A stretch of DNA of 64,000 nt from Bacillus wiedmannii (GCF_001583695.1 NZ_LOBC01000104.1:124001-188000), one strand, 5' to 3'; positions 26,581-37,420 are shown, counted from the stretch's first letter. Translations and numbers: made by a program. Notes: a model not told the origin generated them from the letters alone.

Positions 26581-27885
26581 TTAAGCGTGAAGATCAGAAA
26601 CTTCTTGTTCTTTCACTTCTTCTACTTTTTCGTTTACACGTTCAATAGTTGCACCTAATGCAGCTAATTTCTTATGGAAATCTACATAACCACGGTCAAG
26701 ATGCTTTAACTCAGTTACACGAGTGTAACCTTCAGATACTAAACCAGCTAAGATTAATGCAGCAGCAGCACGTAAGTCAGTTGCGCCTACTTCAGCACCT
26801 TGTAAGCTGTTTGGACCGTTCATAATAACAGAACGACCTTCGATTTTAATATCAGCATTCATACGACGGAATTCTTCAACGTGCATAAAGCGGTTTTCGA
26901 ATACCGTTTCTGTAATCATACTTGTTCCATCAGCTTGTAGTAATAATGCCATCATTTGTGATTGCATGTCTGTTGGGAAACCTGGGTGAGGCATAGTTTT
27001 AATATCAACCGCTTTTAACTTATCTGGGCCGATAACACGTACACCTTCATTTTCCTCAATAACTTTAACACCCATTTCTTCCATTTTCGCTGTAATTGAG
27101 CGTAAATGTTCAGGTACAGCATTTTCAATTAAGATGTCTCCACCAGTAATTGCCGCTGCAACCATGAATGTTCCCGCTTCAATACGGTCAGGAATAATAG
27201 AGTGGTTTCCACCATATAATTTATCAACGCCTTCGATACGAATCGTTCCAGTTCCAGCTCCGCGTACTTTCGCTCCCATCGCATTTAAGAAGTTAGCTAA
27301 GTCAACGATTTCTGGTTCTTTCGCTGCGTTTTCAAGGATTGTTGTCCCTTTTGCTAATGTAGCTGCAGACATAATGTTTTCTGTCGCGCCCACGCTTGGG
27401 AAGTCTAAATAAATTTTAGCTCCTTTTAGTTCTCCCTCAACGTATGCCTCAACAAAACCATTACCAACCTGTACTTTTGCTCCCATTGCTTCGAAGCCTT
27501 TTAAATGTTGGTCAATTGGACGTGAACCAATTGCACATCCACCAGGAAGTGCAATACGAGCACGGCCGTTACGTGCAAGTAATGGTCCCATTACTTGAAC
27601 AGATGCACGCATTTTACGTACATATTCAAATGGTGCTTCAATGTTTAGTTCTTTAGAAGCATCGATTGTTACTTGGTTATTTTCAAATACGACTTCAGCA
27701 TTTAAATGACGTAATACCTCATTAATTGTGTATACATCAGACAAAACTGGTACTTCAGATAGTACATTCTTTCCATCACTCGCTAATAGGGCTGCAGCGA
27801 TTATAGGTAATACAGCATTTTTTGCGCCCTCAACACGCACTGTGCCGTTTAACCGCTTTCCGCCACGGACGATGATCTTTTCCAA
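26581..27885 (-). CDS. murA: UDP-N-acetylglucosamine 1-carboxyvinyltransferase MurA
   Basis: First committed step of peptidoglycan synthesis: transfer of enolpyruvate from PEP to UDP-GlcNAc. 434 residues, normal length. It begins [26 protein letters not shown], with the UDP-GlcNAc site Lys-Asn at 22-23. The active-site Cys loop [10 protein letters not shown], target of fosfomycin, is intact. Its position between ywmB and spoIID identifies the murAA copy. The C-terminus has a short charged extension ([18 protein letters not shown]). Confidence 0.97.
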   Translation of the reverse strand: MEKIIVRGGKRLNGTVRVEGAKNAVLPIIAAALLASDGKNVLSEVPVLSDVYTINEVLRHLNAEVVFENNQVTIDASKELNIEAPFEYVRKMRASVQVMGPLLARNGRARIALPGGCAIGSRPIDQHLKGFEAMGAKVQVGNGFVEAYVEGELKGAKIYLDFPSVGATENIMSAATLAKGTTILENAAKEPEIVDLANFLNAMGAKVRGAGTGTIRIEGVDKLYGGNHSIIPDRIEAGTFMVAAAITGGDILIENAVPEHLRSITAKMEEMGVKVIEENEGVRVIGPDKLKAVDIKTMPHPGFPTDMQSQMMALLLQADGTSMITETVFENRFMHVEEFRRMNADIKIEGRSVIMNGPNSLQGAEVGATDLRAAAALILAGLVSEGYTRVTELKHLDRGYVDFHKKLAALGATIERVNEKVEEVKEQEVSDLHA

Positions 27886-27924
27886 ATTATTCCCCTCCGT
27901 GTCCTTTTTTCAGTATCTATTCAC

Positions 27925-28635
27925 TCAATACTCAGAAGTTATGATCGGTGTGCCAACCACAATTGTATCTTTGTTGTCTGTAGAACGTATTGCTATTTGC
28001 ACATTTATTTTCTCTCTATTTGTTGAAAGAGCGTCATCCCACTTTTTATTGTATGCGGAGACTGACACAAATGCTCTTTCTTCTATCTGTTCGATCGCTC
28101 TTGCTGAAAGATCTTTCAAAAACTGATTGGTTTTATTTTGCAAAACACCTTCAATCTTATCATTCAGTACACCTTGAACACAAGTGTAAATTATAGGTTT
28201 TTCACTAAAAATTTTATTTGTTTTCTGAATGTACTTCGGGTCCCATTTCGCCCCGCTTACTTCAAAAATAATGAAAGTGTTTTCTTTAGTATTTTCCTTA
28301 CTCCATGTTACTACTACTCGTTCTTCATAAGAAGAAAACTTTTTATAGGATGTAGCTTTATATCCATCTGGAGATTGCTCTAATTCCCACTTTTGAATAT
28401 TCGCCTTGTCCTTCACATCGTTTAACAACTTTTGAAACATATGTATATTAGAAATTGTTTTTGTTTCTCGCGCTAACCATGACCACTTCTCTACTTTAGC
28501 ATCATTTTTCTCTAAAGTTGCAATCATGCTCTCCATTTTCTGTTCATCGCTGATCGGTTTCATCTCTCTATATCCAACCAAAAATAAAACAACACTTATC
28601 ACAACAATAAGAATGGCTTTAAGCTTCAATTTCAT
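27925..28635 (-). CDS. ywmB: YwmB family (TATA-box-binding-like) exported protein
   Basis: 236 residues with an N-terminal hydrophobic segment (~5-22), so probably membrane-anchored or secreted. The rest resembles the YwmB/DUF1779 family, of unknown function, always found next to murAA in Bacillus. It lies 39 bp upstream of murA and is likely co-transcribed. The ATG at 28635 is only 2 nt from GGAGG, whereas the in-frame TTG at 28629 has 8-nt spacing and is a credible alternative start. Confidence 0.85.
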   Translation of the reverse strand: MKLKLKAILIVVISVVLFLVGYREMKPISDEQKMESMIATLEKNDAKVEKWSWLARETKTISNIHMFQKLLNDVKDKANIQKWELEQSPDGYKATSYKKFSSYEERVVVTWSKENTKENTFIIFEVSGAKWDPKYIQKTNKIFSEKPIIYTCVQGVLNDKIEGVLQNKTNQFLKDLSARAIEQIEERAFVSVSAYNKKWDDALSTNREKINVQIAIRSTDNKDTIVVGTPIITSEY

Positions 28636-28680
28636 CCCCTCCTATCCCCATTGTTAACGGAGATATGAGGTTCTATACAC

Positions 28681-28917
28681 TTACTTTACTAAATACGTTA
28701 AACTCTTTGAATAGCCTAAATAATCAAGGAAAAAGTTACTTACAGATGTCCCAATTGCAATTGTAATTAGGATGAGTAACACTCGCGTCTGCATCACCTT
28801 TCCAGACTTCATTAAACGCTCAATGTGAACACCTTGTAAGGCCCACCACGTAATGGTAATAAACAATAAATGCGAAACAATGGCAATCAGTGCTTGTTGC
28901 CCTAAAAGATGTGCCAA
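28681..28917 (-). CDS. DUF1146 (YwzB) small membrane protein
   Basis: 78 residues with two membrane helices (QQALIAIVSHLLFITITWWALQ is the first) separated by a short charged loop, then FFLDYLGYS. This matches DUF1146/YwzB, found between the atp/nuo block and ywmB in many Bacilli. The start codon is TTG with AAGGGG about 8 nt upstream. Function unknown. Confidence 0.85.
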   Translation of the reverse strand: MAHLLGQQALIAIVSHLLFITITWWALQGVHIERLMKSGKVMQTRVLLILITIAIGTSVSNFFLDYLGYSKSLTYLVK

Positions 28918-29085
28918 AAAATCGACCCCTTTTTACCCAGCTACTACTTACGAAATACTATAAAAACGATACCATAATAAGTAGGAGCCACACTTTTTCA
29001 AATACAAATAAGCATCTTACATTTTACATCATAATTTGCTCTCAAAAAACATATACCTACATGCATTTTCAATTATAATTCACAC

Positions 29086-29127
29086 AAAATAAAAAGCGCA
29101 GAGTAACAACTCCACACCTTTTATTTT
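29086..29127 (-). terminator. nuo operon terminator
   Basis: AAAATAAAA pairs with TTTTATTTT, and the inner GTGTGGAGT/ACTCTGCGC stem includes several G-U pairs. It follows nuoN directly. Confidence 0.7.
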
Positions 29128-29129
29128 CA

Positions 29130-30650
29130 CTATTGTACCACGTTCCCTAAGAAGAAGAAATCCTTCATTAATGGAAAATATTCATAAAAGAAATTGTATC
29201 CAATCATCGGCATAATCCCTAGTATTACAATCGAGATTGCACAAAGGCTCATAACAACCTTTATATTCAATGGCAAACGAATTTTCTCTTCCACTCCTCC
29301 CGTCCGGAAAAACATTTGCTGTAGAATACGGAAATAATATACGAATGAGATGACTGTCGTCCCCATCATAATAGAAGCTAGTACGTAATGAGCTGGCTCT
29401 ACATGCAGTGCACCTAAAAAGATGTTAATTTTCCCGATGAAACCAGCTGTTCCTGGTATCCCGGCCAACGATAATATAAAAATCGTCATCACTATCGCTG
29501 TAAATGGCGATCGCTTATATAATCCGGTAAAAATGGTAATGTTTTCTTTGTTACTTTGTAAGATTAAGCCGTGAATAATTGCAAATGCGCCTATATTCAT
29601 AAGCATATACGCAAGCATGTAAAACCACATGCTATCCATCGTAAATGGTGATAATGCTACAAGCGGAACGAGTAAATACCCCGCATGCGCGATTCCCGAA
29701 TAGGCAAATAGGCGTTTTACGTTATATTGCTTTAACGCTACTACGTTTCCAATAATCATCGTAATACTCGCTAGTACTGCAATGTATATGCTCATACGTC
29801 CGTATAAAGATTGCATGTCTCCTTGTACCGATACACTTGCAAAAACCATGAGAAACAGACGAATAATGAGTAAGAATCCAGCAATTTTAGAAATCGTCCC
29901 GAGAAAAGCAGTAACAGGCGTAGCCGCTCCCTCATACACATCTGGTGCCCACATATGAAACGGCACTGTCGCAATTTTAAACGAGAGTCCAACGAGTAAT
30001 AGTAGAAATGCGAGAGCTAACAATAACTGAATACCACCAGCAAGCTCCCCTGCGAATACTTTTTGCATATCCACGATATTAGTTGATCCTGTAATACCGT
30101 ATAAATAACTCATTCCAAAGAGCGTAATTGCCGTTCCAATTCCTCCGTTAATGACATATTTCATGGCCGCCTCGTTTGACGCACGGTTCCTTTTTCGTAT
30201 TCCTACTAAAATATATGAAGAAAGTGAAAGCAATTCTAAACCGACGAAAAGTGTAATGAAGTCGATACTAGAAGCCATAAACATAGCCCCAAGAAGTGCC
30301 ATTAAAAATAAGTAATAATATTCTCCCTTATCTTCAATTGGATTCTTCTTATCATCGCTCATGGCGGTGCATAAGATGAGGGCCGCTCCGCCTAATAACA
30401 ACGTTTTAAACCCTTTTGAAAAACCATCTAACACAAACGATCCATTTAAAATATCTCCTGTCGGTTCACCGTATAGCGTGATTAACGACACGATTGCTAA
30501 TATGACGGTTGCGATTGCACTAAGCGCTACATATCTATGATTCAACTTAAAAAACAAATCACATATGGAAAGAAGGATGGCAGCTCCGAGAATAATGAAT
30601 TCTGGCACCATGAGATGCCATGATAAGCTAAGTAACGTATTCATATCCAT
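29130..30650 (-). CDS. nuoN: NADH dehydrogenase-like complex I subunit N
   Basis: Antiporter-like proton-pumping membrane subunit. 506 residues, about 14 membrane helices; homologous to NuoL/M, with the FVGLELLSLSSYILVG region (conserved Glu) and FSGRF-type loop HMWAPDVYEGAATPVTAFLG. Last gene of the operon, one base after nuoM. Confidence 0.95.
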   Translation of the reverse strand: MDMNTLLSLSWHLMVPEFIILGAAILLSICDLFFKLNHRYVALSAIATVILAIVSLITLYGEPTGDILNGSFVLDGFSKGFKTLLLGGAALILCTAMSDDKKNPIEDKGEYYYLFLMALLGAMFMASSIDFITLFVGLELLSLSSYILVGIRKRNRASNEAAMKYVINGGIGTAITLFGMSYLYGITGSTNIVDMQKVFAGELAGGIQLLLALAFLLLLVGLSFKIATVPFHMWAPDVYEGAATPVTAFLGTISKIAGFLLIIRLFLMVFASVSVQGDMQSLYGRMSIYIAVLASITMIIGNVVALKQYNVKRLFAYSGIAHAGYLLVPLVALSPFTMDSMWFYMLAYMLMNIGAFAIIHGLILQSNKENITIFTGLYKRSPFTAIVMTIFILSLAGIPGTAGFIGKINIFLGALHVEPAHYVLASIMMGTTVISFVYYFRILQQMFFRTGGVEEKIRLPLNIKVVMSLCAISIVILGIMPMIGYNFFYEYFPLMKDFFFLGNVVQ

Positions 30651-30651
30651 C

Positions 30652-32154
30652 CTACTTCACCCCCAATGTTTTCAATGTATTTTGAAGCGGATCCCCTAGT
30701 ATTTCTGGCATTACTCCAATTGCAATAATGCAGAAGATAAGTAGCAATATAGGCACATACTCCCATCCGTGTATATCAGCTTTCGCCTCCCACTCTTTCT
30801 TACCAAATGTTACTTGAAGTGTCGCTCTCAATACGTATACAGCGGTTAAAATGATGCCAAGTACACCGACTGCAGCAATGACTGGCTCCCCTTGGAATAA
30901 ACCGAGAAAGGCAAGAAACTCACTAACAAATCCAGACATTCCTGGCAATCCAAGCGATGCCATTCCTCCTGCTAAGAAGAATCCGCTAAGTACCGGGACA
31001 CTTTTTGCGAGTCCGCCAAGCGCTGTAATATCCGACGTTCCAAAGCGCTGTTCTATAACGCCCAGTAAGAAAAAGAGTAAGGCTGCAATTAAACCGTGAG
31101 AGACAACTTGGAATAGTGCCCCTTGTATACCTGGTGCATTTAACGCCGCAAGGCCCATTAATACGATGCCCATATGCGAAATACTAGAGTAAGCAAGCAC
31201 CTTCCGAAAATCCGTTTGGATGAGCGCTAAGAAGGCTCCGTACAATAAATTGATGACTCCTAAAATCGCAATAAGCGTTGCAAACTCGCGAAAGTATTCC
31301 GGGAATAGCCCCTTTCCGAAACGAATCATACCGTATGCCCCAATCTTCAGTAAAACGCCCGCGTGAAGCATAACTACAGCCGGATGCGCTTCAATATGCA
31401 CATTGACCATCCAGCGATGTAACGGGAAAACGGGTAGTTTAATCGCAAAAGCAATCATTATGGCAAGAAACAATCCGAACTGTAAGCTACTTGAGACAGC
31501 CATTCCTCCCCCAGCACCTACACTCGTTAATATTTCTTTAAGCTCTGTAATATTTGTTGTACCTGTTTTTGCAAATAAAACTGAGAAAACGATGAGTAAA
31601 ATAGCGGAGCCAATACCGTTATATATTAAATAACTATAAGCAGCCTTTTCACTCGACAATTTCCCCCACTTTCCAATTAATAAAAACATTGGCGGCAACG
31701 TAATTTCAAAGAAGATAAAGAACAACATTAAATTTTGAGCAGCGAAGACGCCGAACATCCCTATTTCTAACATGAGTAGCAGCATATAAAAGGCTTTCAA
31801 GTTTCTTTTAATAGTAAATGCCGCAATTGCTGCAAGCATCGCTAGAAGGGCTGTCAGCACCATCATAACGAGCGATAAACCATCAATGCCGAGCTCGTAA
31901 TAAATGGAAAACCATCTTTTATCCACCGCTGCAAAATCCCCAAATTTAATCCATTCCACTTTTTCATCGAATAGCGACAAACTCTTTCCAGAAGCATATG
32001 TACAAGCGAGGACGATAGCGATTCCAAATGGAAGCGCCGTCCCAAATAAACCAAGCGCTCGCACAGTACGCGATTCTTTTTTTGGCGTTAATACAAGTAA
32101 GAGAATTCCTAAAAGCGGGGAAAAAATGAAGAACGTTAATAACAAATCATTCAT
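30652..32154 (-). CDS. nuoM: NADH dehydrogenase-like complex I subunit M
   Basis: Antiporter-like proton channel subunit, 500 residues, about 14 helices. Family motifs: FFIFFEITLPPMFLLIGKWG (conserved Glu), HRWMVNVHIEAHPAVVMLHAGVLLK and DFRKVLAYSSISHMG. Its start overlaps the nuoL stop by 4 bp, so the two are translationally coupled. Confidence 0.95.
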   Translation of the reverse strand: MNDLLLTFFIFSPLLGILLLVLTPKKESRTVRALGLFGTALPFGIAIVLACTYASGKSLSLFDEKVEWIKFGDFAAVDKRWFSIYYELGIDGLSLVMMVLTALLAMLAAIAAFTIKRNLKAFYMLLLMLEIGMFGVFAAQNLMLFFIFFEITLPPMFLLIGKWGKLSSEKAAYSYLIYNGIGSAILLIVFSVLFAKTGTTNITELKEILTSVGAGGGMAVSSSLQFGLFLAIMIAFAIKLPVFPLHRWMVNVHIEAHPAVVMLHAGVLLKIGAYGMIRFGKGLFPEYFREFATLIAILGVINLLYGAFLALIQTDFRKVLAYSSISHMGIVLMGLAALNAPGIQGALFQVVSHGLIAALLFFLLGVIEQRFGTSDITALGGLAKSVPVLSGFFLAGGMASLGLPGMSGFVSEFLAFLGLFQGEPVIAAVGVLGIILTAVYVLRATLQVTFGKKEWEAKADIHGWEYVPILLLIFCIIAIGVMPEILGDPLQNTLKTLGVK

Positions 32155-34013
32155 CGTAAATCCCCTCCCGTATAGAGCAAAATAATGACGAGTACTGCAA
32201 GCGAAACAGCTGTTACAGTGCCGTACACTTGTACATTTCCGTTTTGGAGTCTAGAACCGAGTCCGCTTATCCCTTTAACTAGACTCCCTATTAAAACGGC
32301 AATTCCTTCGACTACATACACCTCAAATAAGCGAAGCACATGAGCGATTCCCTTCGTAATAGGGAGCACCGTCATATTGTATAGTTCATCCACATAATAT
32401 TTTTCTTTCAAAAGGTTATAAAGAGGTGTTCCATCGCCCCCAGCCCAATCTCTAGAAATAGATTTCTTGCCATATATGAAATATGCAAGAGCAATCCCAG
32501 CCAAGGAAACGAGCGTCGCAACAATCATAATCCAAACTGGTCCATGTGCCTCTCGCACTTTAAATGCTACATCTTTCGTAAGCCAATCCCCGAGGAATGT
32601 CCCAAACCATGGTGTATTCATATAACCCGCCACTACGGCGAGAACACCAAGGACGATCATCGGATACGTCATAACGCGGGGCGATTCATGCACATCTTCC
32701 TTTGTCTTTGCTTCCCCAGTAAAGACAAGGAAGTAGAGCCGGAACATGTAGAATGCTGTTAAAAATGCTGCAATTACTGCTAATATGAATAAAACGTAAT
32801 TGCCATTCATCCAAGTCACCGCTAAAATTTCATCTTTACTAAAGAAACCAGAAAGGAGCGGAACCCCACTAATTGCAAGTGTACCGATTAAAAATAGTGC
32901 ACCCGTTACTTTCATCTTCTTCTGTAAACCGCCCATTTTATTAATGTCTTGCGTATGCACTGCATGAATGACACTTCCTGCCGCCAAAAATAGTAGCGCT
33001 TTAAAAAAGGCGTGTGTCGTTAAATGGAAAACACCAGCTACATAACCAGCAGATCCTAATGCGAGCATCATATAACCTAGCTGGCTAACCGTAGAATAAG
33101 CAAGCACTCTCTTTATATCCGTTTGTACAAGACCGATAGAAGCCGCAAAGATTGCCGTGAAAGCTCCAACGATTGCCACTGTCTGCATCGCCACCGCACT
33201 TGCTGAAAATAGCGGGAACATCGTCGCCACTAAATACACGCCAGCTGCGACCATCGTCGCCGCATGAATAAGTGCCGAAACAGGCGTAGGCCCCTCCATT
33301 GCATCTGGTAACCACGTATGAAGCGGGAACTGACCTGACTTCCCCATCGCCCCGATAAAAATTAATATCGCTGTTATTGTAATCATCGTAGGGGTAAGAT
33401 CACCCGTACGAATCGCCCTAAATATTGCGTCATATTCAAAACTACCCGCGTGCCAAAAAAGTAAGATCATCCCAATAAATAAACCGACATCTCCAATACG
33501 AGTCATAATAAAAGCCTTTTTCGCAGCAGCTTTCGCTTCTTCTTTAAAGAAATAAAAACCGATGAGTAAAAATGAACCAAGGCCAACTAACTCCCAAAAT
33601 ATATAAAGCTGTAATAAATTCGGTGATATAACGAGCCCGAGCATTGCAAATGTGAAGAGCCCTAAATAGGCATAAAAGGTTGGTAATCTTTCATCACCTT
33701 TCATATAACCTTTCGAATACACATGTACAAGTAAACTCACAAGTGTAACGATAAACAGCATTAAAGCCCCTAATGCAGTCACTTCAAAGCCAAATGATAT
33801 ATCAATATCTCCCGTTCTAAGCCATACCCACTTATGCTTCAATCCTACTTTCGAAAACCGTTCTACTAATACAAGTACCGCAAATATAAAGGAGAGAAAG
33901 ACGAGGAAAATACTAAGTACACTGCTTCCTTCTCTAATTTTCTTCCCGAATATAAGTAATAAAAAAAACGAAACAAGCGGGAAAAGCGGTATGAGCCATG
34001 CATAATCGATCAT
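32151..34013 (-). CDS. nuoL: NADH dehydrogenase-like complex I subunit L
   Basis: Distal antiporter-like subunit, 620 residues, with ~14 core helices plus the C-terminal lateral helix and terminal membrane segment (VYGTVTAVSLAVLVIILLY). Motifs: YIFWELVGLGSFLLIGFYF, HTWLPDAMEGPTPVSALIHAATMV and DIKRVLAYSTVSQLGYM. Follows nuoK after 29 bp. Overlaps nuoM by 4 bp. Confidence 0.95.
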   Translation of the reverse strand: MIDYAWLIPLFPLVSFFLLLIFGKKIREGSSVLSIFLVFLSFIFAVLVLVERFSKVGLKHKWVWLRTGDIDISFGFEVTALGALMLFIVTLVSLLVHVYSKGYMKGDERLPTFYAYLGLFTFAMLGLVISPNLLQLYIFWELVGLGSFLLIGFYFFKEEAKAAAKKAFIMTRIGDVGLFIGMILLFWHAGSFEYDAIFRAIRTGDLTPTMITITAILIFIGAMGKSGQFPLHTWLPDAMEGPTPVSALIHAATMVAAGVYLVATMFPLFSASAVAMQTVAIVGAFTAIFAASIGLVQTDIKRVLAYSTVSQLGYMMLALGSAGYVAGVFHLTTHAFFKALLFLAAGSVIHAVHTQDINKMGGLQKKMKVTGALFLIGTLAISGVPLLSGFFSKDEILAVTWMNGNYVLFILAVIAAFLTAFYMFRLYFLVFTGEAKTKEDVHESPRVMTYPMIVLGVLAVVAGYMNTPWFGTFLGDWLTKDVAFKVREAHGPVWIMIVATLVSLAGIALAYFIYGKKSISRDWAGGDGTPLYNLLKEKYYVDELYNMTVLPITKGIAHVLRLFEVYVVEGIAVLIGSLVKGISGLGSRLQNGNVQVYGTVTAVSLAVLVIILLYTGGDLR

Positions 34014-34042
34014 TGTTTCCTTCCCCCTTTTCGGTCACAATG

Positions 34043-34357
34043 TTATCCTTTGAGCGTATCCATTTCATCTACATGAACCGTCGTACGATTACGATACAAA
34101 GCAATTAAAATGGCGAGTCCTACCGCCGCCTCCGCTGCTGCTACAGCCATCGTAAACAGAGAGAAAATTTGCCCTGTTAAATTTGGGAACAAACCTAATT
34201 TACTAAACGCGACTAAATTTAAATTGGCCGCGTTTAGCATTAATTCAATACAAACTAATACAATCACTGTATTTCGCTTCGTTAAAGCTCCAAACAAACC
34301 GATGCAAAACAAAATAATCGCAAGCGTTAAATATGCAGAAGCTGGAACACTACTCAT
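34043..34357 (-). CDS. nuoK: NADH dehydrogenase-like complex I subunit K
   Basis: Small membrane subunit with three helices and the conserved Glu in [17 protein letters not shown]. 104 residues, the normal length, from the ATG at 34357, which has AGGAGG 6 nt upstream. A longer open frame from 34408 is only read-through of the nuoJ end. Overlaps nuoJ by 8 bp. Confidence 0.95.
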   Translation of the reverse strand: MSSVPASAYLTLAIILFCIGLFGALTKRNTVIVLVCIELMLNAANLNLVAFSKLGLFPNLTGQIFSLFTMAVAAAEAAVGLAILIALYRNRTTVHVDEMDTLKG

Positions 34358-34874
34358 TGGAATCCTCCTCTTTCTCATCCTTCTTCGCAAGTATAATCGC
34401 GCCAACAAGTGCTACAAGTAAAATAACTGAGGTTAACTCAAATGGAATAATATATTTCGAATAGAGAAGTGTACCGATTTGAAGTGTGTTTTTTTCATGG
34501 AGAGGTAAACTTCCTTGTGTGCTTTCATTTGCAAAATCAATATTGTTAACAGCGAAATACATAACTGCCCCAAATGCTACAACCGCAAAGAAGATAATCC
34601 ATTTTCGAAGAGTAAGACGCGATTCATTTTCTGCGTTATGTTGCGTTAACATAATGCCAAAAATCATAATAATTGTAATCGCACCGGAGTAAAGTAAAAT
34701 TTGTGCAACTCCGATAAATTCGGCCGATAAAAGAAAGTACAAACCTGCGATACTAAGAAATGTCAGAACGAGAGCTAGCATCATATGCATGACTTTCGTT
34801 AAGTTCAACATAAGAACACCGCCGATAATTGCAGACAAGGATAGTATAAAGAATGCTACAAACTCGCCATTCAT
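34350..34874 (-). CDS. nuoJ: NADH dehydrogenase-like complex I subunit J
   Basis: Membrane subunit with five helices, 174 residues, including the pi-bulge helix region [20 protein letters not shown]. Overlaps nuoI by 4 bp and nuoK by 8 bp. Confidence 0.94.
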   Translation of the reverse strand: MNGEFVAFFILSLSAIIGGVLMLNLTKVMHMMLALVLTFLSIAGLYFLLSAEFIGVAQILLYSGAITIIMIFGIMLTQHNAENESRLTLRKWIIFFAVVAFGAVMYFAVNNIDFANESTQGSLPLHEKNTLQIGTLLYSKYIIPFELTSVILLVALVGAIILAKKDEKEEDSNE

Positions 34875-35290
34875 GCTTTATTCTCCTTCCTGACGTTTTC
34901 GTCGTTTTCGTCAAGCCACTGCAAATTTTTAAATAAATCATCACGTGAATATTCCGCGAGCTCAAAGTTATTTGTCATAACAATCGCCTCTGTCGGACAA
35001 ACTTCTGTACATAAATCACACAGAATACAAATTTCAAAATTAATATCATACGTGTCGATAATTTTTCCTTTTTTCGTAGGATCCGGATGTTTTTTTCCTG
35101 TTAACTGAATACAGTCTGTCGGACAAATGTTGGAGCATTGGTTACAAACAATACACTTTTCCGGATAAAACTTTTGAATACCTCGAAAGCGGTCTGGCAA
35201 CGGCAACGGTTGATTCGGATAATCGTAAGTCACCTTCTTCTTACTCAAATTGCTTAATGTATATTTTAATCCTTTAAATAGTCCTTTCAT
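34871..35290 (-). CDS. nuoI: NADH dehydrogenase-like complex I subunit I (2x 4Fe-4S)
   Basis: Peripheral-arm subunit carrying clusters N6a and N6b. 139 residues with two ferredoxin motifs, CIVCNQCSNICPTDC and CILCDLCTEVCPTEA. Ribosome site is unusual: a run of eight G (35301-35308 on the plus strand as C) ends 10 nt before the ATG. Confidence 0.95.
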   Translation of the reverse strand: MKGLFKGLKYTLSNLSKKKVTYDYPNQPLPLPDRFRGIQKFYPEKCIVCNQCSNICPTDCIQLTGKKHPDPTKKGKIIDTYDINFEICILCDLCTEVCPTEAIVMTNNFELAEYSRDDLFKNLQWLDENDENVRKENKA

Positions 35291-35315
35291 CTCTTACTGG
35301 CCCCCCCCTCATAGA

Positions 35316-36317
35316 TTAGAAGAATAACTCCTTAATCAATGCCGTTAAGAAAATATTCGCAAGTGCAATTGGCAATAATACTTTCCAGCCAAACTCCATT
35401 AACTGGTCACCTCTTATACGCGGAAACGTAACGCGGAACCAAATTAATAGAAAGACTACACTGCTAAATTTCAAAGCAAACCATACCGATCCCGGGATAA
35501 ATCCAAGGAACATAACTGGATTCCATCCGCCTAAAAAGAGCACTGTAATTAAAGATGACATTCCGAAGAAATATACGTACTCTGAAAGCATGAAAAACGC
35601 CCATCGAAACCCTGAGTATTCCGTATGATATCCAGAAACAAGTTCCGATTCTGCTTCTGGTAAATCAAACGGCGTCCTATTTAACTCTGCTACCGCCGCG
35701 ATTAAGAAAACGACGAAACCGATTGGCTGCACGAAAATGTACCAAACATTCTCCTGTGTCGCTACAATTTCATTTAAATTCAGGCTACCAGCTAACAAAA
35801 CGACGCCAATTACACTCATTACGAGCGGAATTTCATAAGAAATCATTTGCGCCGCCGCACGCATCCCTCCTAAAAGGGAATATTTATTATTTGATGCCCA
35901 TCCTCCGGTTACGACACCAATCGTCGTAATGCCAGAAACAGCAATGTAATACAGTAAGCCTACGCCAATATCCGCGAACTGAAATTTATCAGTAAACGGG
36001 ATGACTGCAAGCACCATAAATGCCGGTGCGAATGCAATGACAGGCGCTAATATAAACAACGGTTTATCTGCCGCTTTCGGAATACTATCTTCTTTCAATA
36101 ATAGTTTTAAAACATCAGCTACCGTTTGCAGTAAACCGAACCGGCCCCCAACTTGGTTTGGTCCAATCCGCCCTTGCATAAAACCCATTACTTTCCGTTC
36201 TGCCAAAATACCATATGTAACGAAGCCAAGGACTGCAAATAATAGAAGCACCGCTAATCCGAAAAAAATGAAGAAATTCGTCCAGCTTGAAGGTGATTGT
36301 AAGAGCGTTTCAATCAT
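35316..36317 (-). CDS. nuoH: NADH dehydrogenase-like complex I subunit H
   Basis: Membrane subunit at the quinone-binding junction, 333 residues, eight helices. Motifs: GRIGPNQVGGRFGLLQTVAD and, in the cytoplasmic loop, ELNRTPFDLPEAESELVSGY. One-base overlap with nuoD. Confidence 0.96.
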   Translation of the reverse strand: MIETLLQSPSSWTNFFIFFGLAVLLLFAVLGFVTYGILAERKVMGFMQGRIGPNQVGGRFGLLQTVADVLKLLLKEDSIPKAADKPLFILAPVIAFAPAFMVLAVIPFTDKFQFADIGVGLLYYIAVSGITTIGVVTGGWASNNKYSLLGGMRAAAQMISYEIPLVMSVIGVVLLAGSLNLNEIVATQENVWYIFVQPIGFVVFLIAAVAELNRTPFDLPEAESELVSGYHTEYSGFRWAFFMLSEYVYFFGMSSLITVLFLGGWNPVMFLGFIPGSVWFALKFSSVVFLLIWFRVTFPRIRGDQLMEFGWKVLLPIALANIFLTALIKELFF

Positions 36318-37417
36318 TAGCCATCAACCTCCCCAAGTACAATATCAACTCCACCTAAAATCGTAATTAAATTGGCGATGTTTTCACCTTTCAATAACTT
36401 CGGTAAAATTTGCAAATTGTAAAAAGACGGCCTGCGAAACTTCAAGCGGTACGGCTCTTTCTTTCCATCACTAGCAATATAGCAACCAATCTCTCCTCGC
36501 GGCGATTCTATACGGACGAACGCTTCCCCTTTAGGCGCCTTAATGATTTTCGGCACTTTCGCTAGCACAGCTCCGTCTTTCGGGAACTGCTGGACAGCTT
36601 GCTCAACAATTTTTAATGACTCCTCAATCTCTTGCATGCGGCAAACGTAACGATCCCAAGCATCTCCCACACTCCCAACAGGAATATCGAAATCAAAACG
36701 ATCATAAATGGAGTACGGTTCATCCTTGCGAAGATCCCAGTTTACTCCGGTACACCGCAAATTCGCTCCGCTTAAAGAATACGAAATCGCTTCTTCCGCG
36801 CTATATATACCAACGCCTTTTACGCGATTTAAGAAAATCTCATTACCGCTAACGAGATCATGATAACCTGCCAATTGTTCTCGCATATACGGAACAAACT
36901 CTTCCACTTTTTCAATCCAACCGTCCGGCGCATCCCACTTTACACCCCCGACTCTCATATAGTTAAAAGTAAGACGGGCACCGCATAATTCGTTTAATAA
37001 ATTTATAATCATCTCTCGTTCACGAAAAGCGTATAAAAACGGGCTGACCGCTCCTATATCAAGAAGATTTGTCCCCCACCAAACGAGGTGGCTCGCAATC
37101 CTTCCAAGCTCCATTGCAAGTACTCGTAAGTATTCGGCCCGCTCCGGGATTTCAAGCCCCATCATCGTCTCTACAGCATGGCAAATGACGTAATTATTCG
37201 TCATGGCCGATAAATAGTCCATTCGATCTGTATAAGGGATAATTTGCGTATACTGTAAGCTCTCGGCAATCTTTTCGGTCCCGCGATGCAAATATCCAAT
37301 AACTGGTGTAGCTTCTTTAATAATTTCCCCGTCAATCTTAATAACAAGCCTGAACACACCATGCGTACTCGGATGCTGAGGCCCTACATTCAAAAGCATT
37401 TCTTCCGTACGGATCAT
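36317..37417 (-). CDS. nuoD: NADH dehydrogenase-like complex I subunit D (49 kDa type)
   Basis: Peripheral-arm subunit lining the quinone site with NuoB, 366 residues. Begins with LNVGPQHPSTHGVFRLV, where family members have the quinone-site His, and ends with ILGGVDIVLGEVDG. Related to [NiFe]-hydrogenase large subunits. It is a separate gene from nuoC, whereas E. coli has a fusion. Confidence 0.96.
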   Translation of the reverse strand: MIRTEEMLLNVGPQHPSTHGVFRLVIKIDGEIIKEATPVIGYLHRGTEKIAESLQYTQIIPYTDRMDYLSAMTNNYVICHAVETMMGLEIPERAEYLRVLAMELGRIASHLVWWGTNLLDIGAVSPFLYAFREREMIINLLNELCGARLTFNYMRVGGVKWDAPDGWIEKVEEFVPYMREQLAGYHDLVSGNEIFLNRVKGVGIYSAEEAISYSLSGANLRCTGVNWDLRKDEPYSIYDRFDFDIPVGSVGDAWDRYVCRMQEIEESLKIVEQAVQQFPKDGAVLAKVPKIIKAPKGEAFVRIESPRGEIGCYIASDGKKEPYRLKFRRPSFYNLQILPKLLKGENIANLITILGGVDIVLGEVDG

Positions 37418-37420
37418 AAG

